64,000 nucleotides of DNA. It comes from Pomphorhynchus laevis. Its lineage: Eukaryota; Acanthocephala; Palaeacanthocephala; Echinorhynchida; Pomphorhynchidae. Positions 34,616-44,420 of this stretch are shown here, piece by piece; the first letter of the stretch is position 1; every line of letters begins with the position of its first letter. The position numbers were made by a program, and so were the translations under genes. The stretch spans positions 1 to 64,000 of the forward strand of contig WNNJ02000096.1 in NCBI GenBank assembly GCA_012934845.2. The letters are read 5' to 3'. The notes below the pieces were generated by a model. That model saw only the letters and a list, made by a program, of their open reading frames with translations. It did no database searches and had not been told where the DNA came from.

Positions 34616-35661
34616 ATAAAATTCATTTATAAATATAGATAAGCATGTATTTTTAGATTTTTGGAGCAGGATCAATGCACACATTTTATTTTATATTTAC
34701 CCTGCTGTGCAGCAAAACACAGTTACTTAAAAAACAATTAAGGTTTCCACAATGGGTCAAGAAGAGGTTTTTATAAGCATATTGTTCAATATTCATACTA
34801 TAATATGATACTATGGTATATCACATAAGTTATAGAAACAATCCAGAAAAATCTGAAGATTTTTATTTATAGATTTATATAACAAACTCTAATGTGCTAG
34901 AAAGGTATACATTGGCTAAAAAAGAAAGGGATTTTATAAGTATATAATTAAGTTAATTCGCAGTTACTCATTCTTCATAATTTATTCACAACTGAAATTA
35001 AATTAGTATTTAAATACTAAATGCCGTGATTAAAATCACGGCATTTGATATATTGATAAATATAGACTATATTTAAATATATTGTATATTTTATGGTAAT
35101 AAAATATGCATTTTTATATATTGATTAATAACTTCTCCTAAGAAAATTAATATTTTTAAAGATAATCAATATTTGTAAAGATAATTAATGCGAAAATTTA
35201 TCTTTAATAGTCTTAAAGATGATTAATAATTAAATTTATCTTTAATGGTTTTAAAAATAATTAACAATTAAATTTATATTTAATAATTTTAAAGATAATT
35301 AATAATAAAAACATATTTAATAATGTTGTATATGCCGTGTTATTAACAAATTTCTGTAGATACATTACATTCCCTAACCATTAATACGAACCTTTTAGGA
35401 TATAAAAAAATATGTATGGTAAACTTATGGTTCCATATGTATAATTCTTATAGTTCTACAAATAGTAGAACTATTTGATTGCAAACCATTTTTCTACTAC
35501 AAATTGGTTGTCAAAAATAAGTGCTAGTCAATGATAGAAAACTTGGTTTGCAATCAAATTATTACACAAATGCATTTATGGAAACTTTTAATATGACACA
35601 TCGAAATCAAATCATTTCGGATGTGTTGCATTGCGGATTGACGGTAATAATTTCGTGGTCT

Positions 35662-35713
<52 letters not shown>

Positions 35714-36231
35714 TTAAATAGATGCTAGATTGAGTTGATCATAGTTAAAACTAGAAAATGTATTTGTAATAATATATGTAGTAATATAATTTATATAGAC
35801 AATTACTTTTTATTCAGCATTATCATGCGTATACCATTCATATTAAGGCACGGCGATTAATATTAGCGATAGCAAATATTTTTTAAGTCAAAATTTAGAT
35901 TTAAAATTTATATTTTTAAGATAACATTTTTAAGATATTTATTATTAATTATTTATGTTTATTTTTAAATTATTTATATGAATTTTTCTAGAAACAATTT
36001 TATAATCCTTATTCTGAAAGATCTTGTTATTTATTAGTCAATTCGCAAAAATTGATTTGTATTTTCAATTTTCAATTTTAATTTGATATAACTAAAATAA
36101 ATATTTTTAGTTAAAAATTCTTCAAATTTTCATTAAAATTACAAGATAGAATAGCATTAATAATAAGAGCAATTATATGTAAATAAACCGGTGAGCTAAT
36201 ATTACTACTACTTTTAATTAGTTAACTACTT
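34616..36231. other. AT-rich intergenic region
   Basis: 35.1-35.3 kb shows degenerate tandem units (aagataattaataattaaat). A hairpin with atgccgtgattaaaatcacg lies at about 35021-35046. The (TA)n tract is listed separately. No gene seen. Confidence 0.5.
35664..35711. repeat. (AT)n microsatellite
   Basis: About 24 dinucleotide units, uninterrupted. Confidence 0.95.
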
Positions 36232-37260
36232 TTGATTTATATCGTAAAGATGACATATTTAAATTTACAAGAAACATTTTTGCATGAGCATTCATGCATA
36301 CCATATAATATAAAATATAATACATTAAATAATGAAATTTTAAGAATTGCAACAAATGATGCTAACATTAGAATCATTTTATTAGTGTTTATGGTCATTT
36401 ATGCGTGTAAGACAGCACAAGGAAAAAATAAAAGACATTGTATCCTCTTCTGCTTTTGTCCTGTCGTAATCGATTTAAACCTGACTTGAAGCTTTGTATT
36501 CTATAATTCGGATTAAAATTCTATAATATTCTATAAAATTCTATAATATTCTATAAATTCTATAAAATTCTAAAATTCTAACCTACTATTAATTTATATC
36601 GTAAAGATGACATATTTAAATTTACAAGAAACATATTTTTGCATGAGCATTCATGCATACCATATAATATAAAATATAATACATTAAATACTGAAATTTT
36701 AAGAATTGCAACAAGATGTAATGATATTGGCTTTCTTCAAAATCATTTAAATAATTTAATAGATACATATTTTAAACTAGGTTACTATAGGAATAACATC
36801 AAGCAGAAAATAGTAAAATATTTGAATCAACAATAATAATAAAAATAAATTTAAACCTTTAAGTGGCAAATTTTTATGGATGGATAATAAATAATATACT
36901 TTGTATTAGAATAGGATACTATATAATCAAATTTAATCAGAAGAAATACATCATTAGCATGTATTTGGCCCCGCTGCTATGTTGGGTAGAGGAGTTAGGG
37001 GCCGAAACCTGATAGCATAGCAGTTCCTCCTGATTACCTCTAATTCTTATTCTGATACAACGTTTGTTATTTATTAGTCAATTCATAAAAATGACTTTTA
37101 TTTTAAATTTCAATTTTTATTTTAAATTAATATAAATTATAGAAAATCTAAAAACAATTATTTATTTTATTATTTAATTATTAAATTTTAATTTATCATT
37201 ATTATGTTTTGTTTATTTTATAATTTTATTAAATACGTAGACTCAGTTAGCTGATTTGAT
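36230..37260 (+). mobile_element. tandem Naiad 3' fragments with a full 3' tail
   Basis: Two direct copies of the RT thumb region lie at 36240-36360 and 36592-36835. The second reads through FLKNHLNN-type thumb sequence to a stop at 36834-36836, the natural end of the protein. The second copy continues into a complete 3' tail (36837 to about 37250, ending near the gtagactcagttagctg block). Head-to-tail partial copies are a hallmark of PLE insertion. The tail is almost identical to the inverted one at 40730-41160, so both insertions are fairly young. Confidence 0.8.
36967..37023 (+). ncRNA. PLE 3'-tail structure with interleaved stems (pseudoknot topology)
   Basis: GGCCCC (36967-36972) pairs with GGGGCC (36998-37003). 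CTGCTATG (36974-36981) pairs with CATAGCAG (37016-37023). The stems interleave (1-2-1'-2'), which is an H-type pseudoknot order. The whole arrangement is repeated exactly on the minus strand at 41041-40985. Sequence is observed; folding is inferred. Confidence 0.55.
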
Positions 37261-37389
37261 TTATTATACGTGTTTAGAGGTCACTTCGATATAAAAATAC
37301 TCAATTTTTAAATACTGTTTTAAATACTTCTTCAAATGAGGTAATTGTTTTGTATTAAAGAGATTATTAAGAGCGGTATGATCACAATG

Positions 37390-37545
37390 TGTTCCCTTTT
37401 GCGCTGTAATAATTTACGATGCTCTTTCCAATATCTTAAATCCACATGTTGAATTAAGGAATATGAGCCGAAACCTGATAGCAAAGCGGTTCCGCCTGAT
37501 GATCTATAACCCTTATTCTGATACAACAATTTAATTGTCGACACT
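37390..37545 (+). mobile_element. Naiad 3'-tail fragment, diverged
   Basis: gccgaaacctgatagcaaag and cttattctgatacaac align with 37001-37065. The first stem pair of the tail structure is lost here. It is a separate, older copy. Confidence 0.65.
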
Positions 37546-37871
37546 TCAATAGGTGTTATTTATAATAATGGTAGTAATTTATTTTATAAAATATATAAGT
37601 TTTTTTATCCTGATTACTTGATCCTGCTTCAAAATTCCAAATTAAATTTTATTTTTTTTAAATTCCAAATTTAAAATGGATTAACATCAGTCCTTTTTAA
37701 CTTTACTTATATTGCTCTCTGATCACCATGAATACAAAGGTAGTATAATTAAAAACAATATAATAGTTTTAATTTTTTTTAACTTTTAAAATTTATTAAA
37801 AAGTATATTTATACAACAACGATATTTATACAACAAAACCTTCACGGATATTTCAGATATTTCAATCTAAA
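37546..37871. other. intergenic
   Basis: Holds a short piece (gatcctgcttcaaaattccaa at about 37620) of the sequence that accompanies the hammerhead-like core at 58-60 kb. No gene. Confidence 0.45.
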
Positions 37872-38501
37872 TTAAACTTGATTTCTGTTCGATTCAGAAC
37901 AAAACATGTTCAAACGTTTGGAAAAATATTTTAATAGTGATTTTTTCCTTTTTGACAGCTTTGATGCACTACTATTCTTCTGTTTGTACTTATCATTATT
38001 TTTATAATCTTGACTTTTAACTGACGAATCCAGTTGACAGTGATCTGTGTACTTGTAATTTTGGTATTTATGGTCCATGTTTCCCGTGGTTGATTTGTAA
38101 CAGACCAGATGGTTTGTAACTTTATCATGACCGCTGAACTGATAATGCAAATTCGAATTTATTTCAGGAGCACTCCTTGTTCGGATTAGATAAGGATGAT
38201 GCATACATTTATTGCAACTCACATTTCCTCCAATTCCAAATTGTATAGTAGCTATAATTTTAAGTAACTGTACATTACGGTACAAATGCCCAATTAGTAT
38301 CCACCGATAACAAACCGTATCTGGTCTAAATATAGACTTAATTATCCTAAGAGATTGAACATTAGATAAAGAGTTTATGTTACTTTTTGGATCAACTAAG
38401 ATTTTTCTTGTCCAAATATAAACACCAAAACCAGTCCATTCAATATCATCTAAGATGTTGGCTAATAATAAGCTATCAGTGTTTTTACATACTAACTTCA
38501 T
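37872..38501 (-). CDS. unrecognised 209-residue basic protein
   Basis: Minus-strand frame from ATG at 38501 (an in-frame TGA lies five codons upstream) to TAA at 37872. No family recognised. The first 100 residues alternate hydrophobic and polar stretches like a folded domain (NILDDIEWTGFGVYIWTRK, then YRWILIGHLYR). There is a CNKC pair at about 97-100 followed by HHPY. The last 80 residues are Lys/Ser/Asn-rich with a basic cluster (SKLSKRKKSLLKYFSKR) that could be nuclear targeting. No signal peptide or membrane segment. Higher G+C than its flanks and a clean frame support real coding. It lies between PLE fragments, yet is unlike any PLE protein. Confidence 0.6.
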   Translation of the reverse strand: MKLVCKNTDSLLLANILDDIEWTGFGVYIWTRKILVDPKSNINSLSNVQSLRIIKSIFRPDTVCYRWILIGHLYRNVQLLKIIATIQFGIGGNVSCNKCMHHPYLIRTRSAPEINSNLHYQFSGHDKVTNHLVCYKSTTGNMDHKYQNYKYTDHCQLDSSVKSQDYKNNDKYKQKNSSASKLSKRKKSLLKYFSKRLNMFCSESNRNQV

Positions 38502-39464
38502 AGTACAGTGTTTTCAGTCTTTACAATCTTAGTCCGATAGTTTCAAATATTAAAGTCGTTCAACTTACGTTTTCTTAACTTAAATTATGAATGCACTGTT
38601 TATTAAACAAAATTTTATGTAAAACACTTAGGTTTCTTTCAAATGACTCACGATTATTCACAACAAACTACTTTGAAACACTTCTTCCCAAAAGATCGAC
38701 ATTTCATTGTGTACATCTTTGCATTCTGCAAAATATGAAAGCTTCTCGAAAATAAATGAAAATCAAGGGCTTGCATTAAAAATATTGATTAGTTATTTAT
38801 CCTAAGATAATTAATATTTTATTTAGATAATTAATAATTTTGAAGATAAGTAATAAAAATAGCTCTAATTATTTAAAAAATAATTACTAATAAAAATAGC
38901 TTTAATTATTTAAAAGATAATGAATAATAAAATAATAAAAATCAGTATATATTTTTCTAATCAATTCATAAAACAATTTTCACTTAATAGTTTAAATTTA
39001 TTTTAATGGTATTTTGTTGGCTTATAATTGTAAATTTAATATTATATATTAAATATATTTAAAATTACTATATATTTAAAGTTATCATTATTTATTTCGT
39101 ACAAAATAAAAAATTTATTATTTTTCACGTAAAGGAATGATATTATAAGAATGATACCACACTTTTTGGTAAAATTGCGTGTTATATTTATTATTGATAG
39201 CAAAATATTCTGAAAAAGGAATCGTATTCTGTGTTCAGAAACTGGCTTGTTGCTAATAAATCTAAGCGTTAAAGGTAATAAAAAAGGAAATAAAAGACAG
39301 GAAACAAATCGAGCAGATACTTTTCATCGCTAAGCATTTATGTGCATTGCTATTTTAACATTATTGCTGTTTTGCAACCAACAATCACGTATTACTGGTA
39401 AACCTAATAAAAACTAGCTTATAGTTTTAATTATTAATGCCTGTACTACTTTTATTTAACAAAT
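38502..39464. other. intergenic
   Basis: AT-rich; 38.8-38.95 kb has degenerate tandem aagataattaataat units. A short Naiad-tail-like piece (cacttaatagtttaaattta) lies near 38982. No gene seen. Confidence 0.45.
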
Positions 39465-40727
39465 ATAACACTGATGTGACCAGGAGATCATTGAAGCGGT
39501 GCTGGTAATCCTTTGATGGATTCTTTCATTTATTTTATCAATTTTGCTAAATCGAAAAAGGTGATTTCGCAGCAGTAACCAGCTACGGTATCATTTCTTC
39601 ATTATTTCCAACTCCATACACCTTGACTCACAACATTTCATATTTTAATCTGACATATTTGTATTGTTTCATTCGCTATTGCCGTGCAATGGTACACCCG
39701 GATTCACCAGAAGGATGTGTACATCAGCAGTTTCTTTTTGAACACTATTTGGACTTTCAGATTCAAACATAGGTTCTTTCGATCAGTAGATCTACGCCCT
39801 AACTACTAGGCTCACCATTCAGTACAGCTAGAAATTCTTCAGTGTATGAAACCTTCAATGTAATAAATTTGTAAAACCGTATTTTCCGAGATGTATACAA
39901 TACGTTCTTTATTTTTTATTTTGTACTGATGTGATTAAAAGATCATAGAAATCGATGCTGGTGATCATATGATGTATTCTTTTATTTTATATTGTCAATT
40001 TTGCTCGATCACACAAGGTGATTTAGTTGCGTATACTAGCTACAGTACAATTCCTTCATTACTTCCAACTTCGTACACCTTGACTCACAACATACAAGAT
40101 TTTAGCCTAACATATTCGTATTGTTTCGTTCGCTACTGCCGTACAATGGTACTCCCGGACTCATCAGAAGGCTGTTTACATCAGTAGTTTCCTTTTGAAC
40201 ACTATTTACACTTTCAGATTCGATCCTATATTCTTTCGATCAATTGATCTACGCCTTACCACCAGTACAGCTAGACATTATTCAGTATATGAAACCGTCA
40301 ATATAATAAATTTCTGGTATCGACTTTTTCCGAGATGATTTTAAGCATTTGTTATTTTAACACTGATGTGATCATGAGATCATAGAATCTGAGCTGGTTA
40401 TCCTTTAATGGATTCTTTCATTTATTTTATCAATTTTGATAGATCACACAAGATGATTTCGCAACAGAAACCAGCTACGGTATAATTCCTTCATTACTTA
40501 CAACTCCATACACCTTGACAACATGCCAGATTTTAGACTGATATTGATATAGTTTGTCTTATATCTCCGTACAATTATATTTTCGAAATTACCGGAACGA
40601 TTTGTACCGTTGTTTCCTTACACACTATATTTCCACTTCCAGATTTGAACCAATGTTCTTTCGATCGGTGGTCTACGCCTTGCTGACTAGGGCTAACCAT
40701 CCAGTACAGCTAGAAATTCTTCAGTAT
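39465..40727. repeat. long tandem repeat, three copies of about 435-455 bp
   Basis: Units start at ctgatgtga.. at about 39470, 39925 and 40360. They share gatggattctttcatttat, cttcattattt(c)caact, the caccttgactcacaacat block, a ccgtacaat(g)gta block and a final gctagaaattcttcagt. Divergence between copies is perhaps 15-20 percent by eye. Open frames across them are interrupted in each copy. The third unit runs directly into the 3' end of the PLE at 40728. Nature unknown. Confidence 0.8.
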
Positions 40728-40984
40728 TAAATCAGCTAACTGAGTCTACGTATTGTTATATAATTATAAAATAAACAAAACATAATAATGCTAAATCAAA
40801 ATTTAATAATTAAATAATAAAATTAATAATTGTTTTTAGATTTTCTATAATTTAAATCAAGTTAAAAAATAAAAATAAAAATAAAAAAAAAAAAATAAAA
40901 TTTAAAATAAACGTCATTTTTATGAATTGACTAATAAATAACAGACGTTGTATCAGAATAAGAATTAGAGGTCATCAGGAGGAA

Positions 40985-41041
40985 CTGCTATGCTATCAGG
41001 TTTCGGCCCCTAACTCCTCTACCCAACATAGCAGCGGGGCC
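40985..41041 (-). ncRNA. PLE 3'-tail interleaved-stem structure, second copy
   Basis: Same two interleaved inverted repeats as 36967-37023, here at 41041-41036 with 41010-41005 and 41034-41027 with 40992-40985. Both stems are perfect. Confidence 0.55.
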
Positions 41042-41254
41042 AAATACATGCTAATGATGTATTTCCTCTGATAAAACTATCTAGTATCTTATTCTAATAC
41101 AAAGTATATTATTTATTATCAATCCATGAAAATTTGCCACTTAAGAGTTTAAATTTATTCTTTATATTATTGTGTTGATTTATATATTTTACTATTTTCT
41201 GCTTGATGTTATTTTTATAGTAACCTAGTTTAAAATATGTATCTATTAAATTAT

Positions 41255-41953
41255 TTAAATGATTTTGAAGAAAGTCAATATCATTACATTGACAATTCTT
41301 AAAATTTCATTATTTAATGTATTATATTTTATATTATATGGTATGCATGAATGCTCATGCAAAAATATGTTTCTTGTAAATTTAAATATGTCATCTTTAC
41401 GATATAAATTAATAGTAGTTTTAGTTAATGTTAATTTAATGTTCATATCTAGATATACACCTTTTTTATCATTAATATTTGTTTTGTTAAGAGTAAGGCT
41501 TTCTGGATAAATTTGTTCACTAATTGAATAAAAATTATTAGAATTAAATACACATATATCATCAATGTATCGAAACATATATTTCATATATTTATATAGT
41601 TTAGATTTAGTTTTTACACAGTTATGAACAAATTCATATTCTATAAAGCTTAAAACCAAGTCAGCTATAATTGGGCTACTATTACCTACTATATAAAGCG
41701 TACTAAAATCGTATGTATTTATATTTTGAAAATTTATTCCTTTTGCCTGTTCTAAAAATTCTTTTGTAGAACAAATACTGAAATAGTGTTTTATACCAGT
41801 ATTAATTTCGATTACCTTACAATATTTTTTGAAGTGTGCTTTAATTACTTTAAGTATTTTATTCATATAGACAGAAAGTGGTTTTAATGTACATTTAAAC
41901 ACACTACATATGAACCTAGGTTTTTTGGATTTTGATGTAATTTTGGATTCCAA
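41255..41953 (-). pseudogene. Naiad RT palm and thumb, internally deleted
   Basis: Contains KPRFICSVFKCTLKPLSVYM, motif A YDFSTLY, then an abrupt junction to GNSSPIIAD of motif B, motif C RYIDDICVFN, the D.K.GVYLDM.I..T primer-grip part, and the thumb start (IFLHEHSCIPYNIKYNTLNN). The jump from motif A to motif B shows the deletion. Confidence 0.85.
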
Positions 41954-42538
41954 TATAATATAGGTATAGTTTTATTATCTAATTCAATTCTTATACCCTT
42001 TTTATCCATTATAGAACAGTGACTTGTAATAATTGTTTCAAAACTCAACTCACTACGTTCATAAGTTGGATTTACATTTAAATCATTAGAGTGCACTTCT
42101 TTCATTAGCATATCATAATAAAGCTTTTTGCATATGAAGACAAAGTAATTACTAGCTTTATCAATAGCTGTTATTATATAGTTATCCATTAATTTAGTAA
42201 GTTCTGTATACATATCTTTATTAATTTTATCTTTTCTTTTATAATTGTTTGTTATTTTCATTTTATTTTTAATTTTATCAAATATATAATCTTTCCAAAT
42301 GTTTATCTTAGATATATTTGAGCTTTCACTATTAATCAGCTTACTAAAGTATGCATTTATCATTATATAACGAATTGTAAATCTTATTTTTGTCGTTGTC
42401 ATTATTTAATCTAAATTTGTACCCTTTCGATAGCAGCTTTCTTAATTCACAATTTTCAATTAATTCTAGATTATGGGTACATATATGTTCATTTATTTTA
42501 TCAAAACTAAGACTTTTACAATTGCATTCTGTTTCCAT
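41884..42538 (-). pseudogene. Naiad RT, N-terminal fingers region
   Basis: Two overlapping frames (42538-42344 and 42402-41884). They include DKASNYFVFICKKLY (the D-K-x-x-x...V motif of RT fingers) and PILYWNPKLHQNPKN, the P-K-hydrophobic-H-K signature typical of PLE reverse transcriptases. The frame then shifts into the next piece. Confidence 0.75.
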
Positions 42539-42577
42539 TATGTTTCTGGTATTATCGTTACATATTGATTTTAATTC

Positions 42578-43315
42578 TTAATTATAATTACAATTTTTCC
42601 GTGCTAATGGTTGTAGGAGTTTATACCTGATTTTAGGAATATATTTACTTGAATCTGACCCTATTATTTTTTTACTTGTAGAATTATTTAAAAGTCCGGC
42701 TATATTTATGTTATCTATACATTTATTAAGAAAGTTTATGGTTAATGTATATTTTCTATTGTTATTATTAACATTTATTGTCCGATTATAGTATTTTATA
42801 TTACAATAACTGTCTATTATACAACTTAGCCTATCATAGTCGTTAATTAATTTTTGATTTATTGAACATATGATATCTTTAGAAAAACTTCTTATATTTA
42901 CATAAAGATCTTTTAGCTTATTATCACTTAAAAGTTGTTTTAATATTTCTAATTGTTCATTTATATACATATCTTTTTTAATATTTTTAACTCTATTTTT
43001 CCTATTCCTTTTATCACCATGACTTCTTGGTTTGCGTTTAACCGGATTATTATAATATAGTTGTTTATTATGTATTATGCTACTTCTGCCAATTCCTTGT
43101 ACCACGTCATTCAATCCTAATGGGTACATGGAATTAAGCGTTTTAATCCAAAAATCTTCCGTTTCTAATAGTTTTTGATTTAATATTGAAATGTTTTCTT
43201 CGATAATATGTTCTAAAATAAATAATTTACAGTTTTTAATATCATGTCCTATTAATCTCATATGTTTATGAAACCTAGTTTTTAACATTTGATATGTTTT
43301 TCCTATATATCGCAA
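42578..43315 (-). pseudogene. Naiad endonuclease second half and linker
   Basis: Begins LRYIGKTYQMLKTRFHKH (YIG, then the catalytic Arg and His helix). It continues with H.IEEN and the TEDFWIKTLNSMYPLGLND block, where the Glu is the expected metal-binding residue. Then come about 150 Lys/Asn-rich linker residues (RKPRSHGDKRNRKN onward). In-phase with the preceding piece. Confidence 0.8.
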
Positions 43316-43528
43316 TCAACATGTACATTGTATAAGATACACTACACCTGCGGTATTGCAGTTACAATTATTATTAATATTTAATGAAAAACATTTGTTT
43401 GTCGTATTACTTACGATACAATTATTATTTATAACATCACAAACTATACAATTTTTTCTGTTACATTTAAAAGATCTAAAATTGAAATCATTAGTACTTA
43501 CGTATTTTTCCAATATGGTTGAGTACAT
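43316..43528 (-). pseudogene. Naiad protein N-terminus with Cys motifs and start of GIY-YIG
   Basis: The sequence CNRKNCIVCDVI at residues 22-33 is the Cys cluster that precedes the endonuclease in this group. GVVYLIQCTC at the end is the GIY half of the GIY-YIG motif. A TGA (43318-43316) follows directly. The next frame continues in phase with LRYIGKT, the YIG half. At this place relatives usually have Gly, so GGA to TGA is the simplest explanation. Confidence 0.75.
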
Positions 43529-43800
43529 GTAACTTTTAAGTCATAATTTTTAACGTTGCTTTTTCGGTGTAGCCACCTAGTTTAGTTGACTCAGACTAAA
43601 CTTACAACGGGCAATCCAGCAGCATCTGACAGGGGGCTGCCGTGCTTAAGGCGGTTGCAGGCTGGAACAAGATTTATAAAGATCTACCACCTTCACTCTA
43701 CGCGCTACGCGACCTAGCTATTGGCCATTACCTGGTCTCTTAAACGTGATCACGTGAAGCAGTTTACATTTTAAAGTGTAAACACCTTGGGATGCAAACT

Positions 43801-44283
43801 TCTCCCTTTTTTAAGAATTAATAATTCATCAAACTTGTTTGAAAATAAGAAAAAATAATAGTATAGTCGTAACCAATAATACATAGTTTCAGTATTTCTG
43901 ACAGAGGTCATTTTAAACTTAATATTTAATAATATCAATATCCAAAAATTATTTTTAAAAATAATTTATATTTTGTATAAAATATATTTTATTTATAATT
44001 TAAAATTTTTAAATTCAAATAATACCAAAATTAATTATTTCGGTGATCATTTCAATAAAAGGTTTAATTTAATAAAATGAATTTTTAATTAAATATTACA
44101 TATTATTGTTTTAATTATTTTATTTTTGCATGTACTGCACGGAATAAAGTATAATTTGCGTAATCTTTAGCGTTTTGCATTTGCAATTATTTTAATTTTC
44201 TGGCTTCGATTGAACTCAAATTTATAATTTATAATCTCTTTTATTAACTGTATATATTTATTTCGATGTCTTTATTGTTAAAG
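43801..44283. other. 5' flank or intron of the receptor gene
   Basis: AT-rich. It should lie in the intron between an unseen signal-peptide exon and the first recognised receptor exon. The acceptor is ttattgttaaag (ending 44283). No signal-peptide exon identified. Confidence 0.45.
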
Positions 44284-44420
44284 TGCAATGTTCGTATACG
44301 GAAGAAATGCTGCAAAAGTATCTGCTCAAGAACTATAATCCACACATTAGACCTGTTCGAAACGTAAATGAAACATTACGAATTGACTTTGGCCTGGTAT
44401 TGGCTTCTGTAAACAACGTC
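44284..44420 (+). CDS. receptor subunit exon (N-terminal ligand-binding part)
   Basis: Acceptor at 44283; two bases complete a split codon, then 45 codons from QCSYTEEMLQKYLLKNYNPH through LVLASVNNV; donor GTAAGT at 44421. Corresponds to the first helix and beta-1 strand of Cys-loop receptors. Confidence 0.85.

Larger units (their letters stand above)
40728..43800 (-). mobile_element. Naiad-type Penelope-like element (N-terminal GIY-YIG), longest copy
   Basis: Minus strand. 5' leader about 43800-43540; coding 43528 to about 41225; 3' tail 41160-40728. Domain order is GIY-YIG endonuclease first, then a Cys/Lys-rich linker, then reverse transcriptase and thumb. This permuted order defines the Naiad group of PLEs, known from many invertebrates. 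The copy is inactive. It has an in-frame TGA in the endonuclease, a frame change between the two RT pieces, and an internal deletion joining RT motif A (DFSTLY) directly to the motif B region, so about 100 residues present in the 5.2 and 7.5 kb fragments are absent. PLEs carry no capsid or envelope. Confidence 0.85.

Noticed and set aside
36967-37023. HDV-like or hammerhead ribozyme in the PLE tail
   Set aside because: The gap between the second and last strands is too short for a P4 helix, and GAAA and CTGATAG are in the wrong order and spacing for a hammerhead.
43600-43720. Possible tRNA-derived sequence in the GC-richer PLE leader
   Set aside because: No A and B box pair and no cloverleaf could be drawn.
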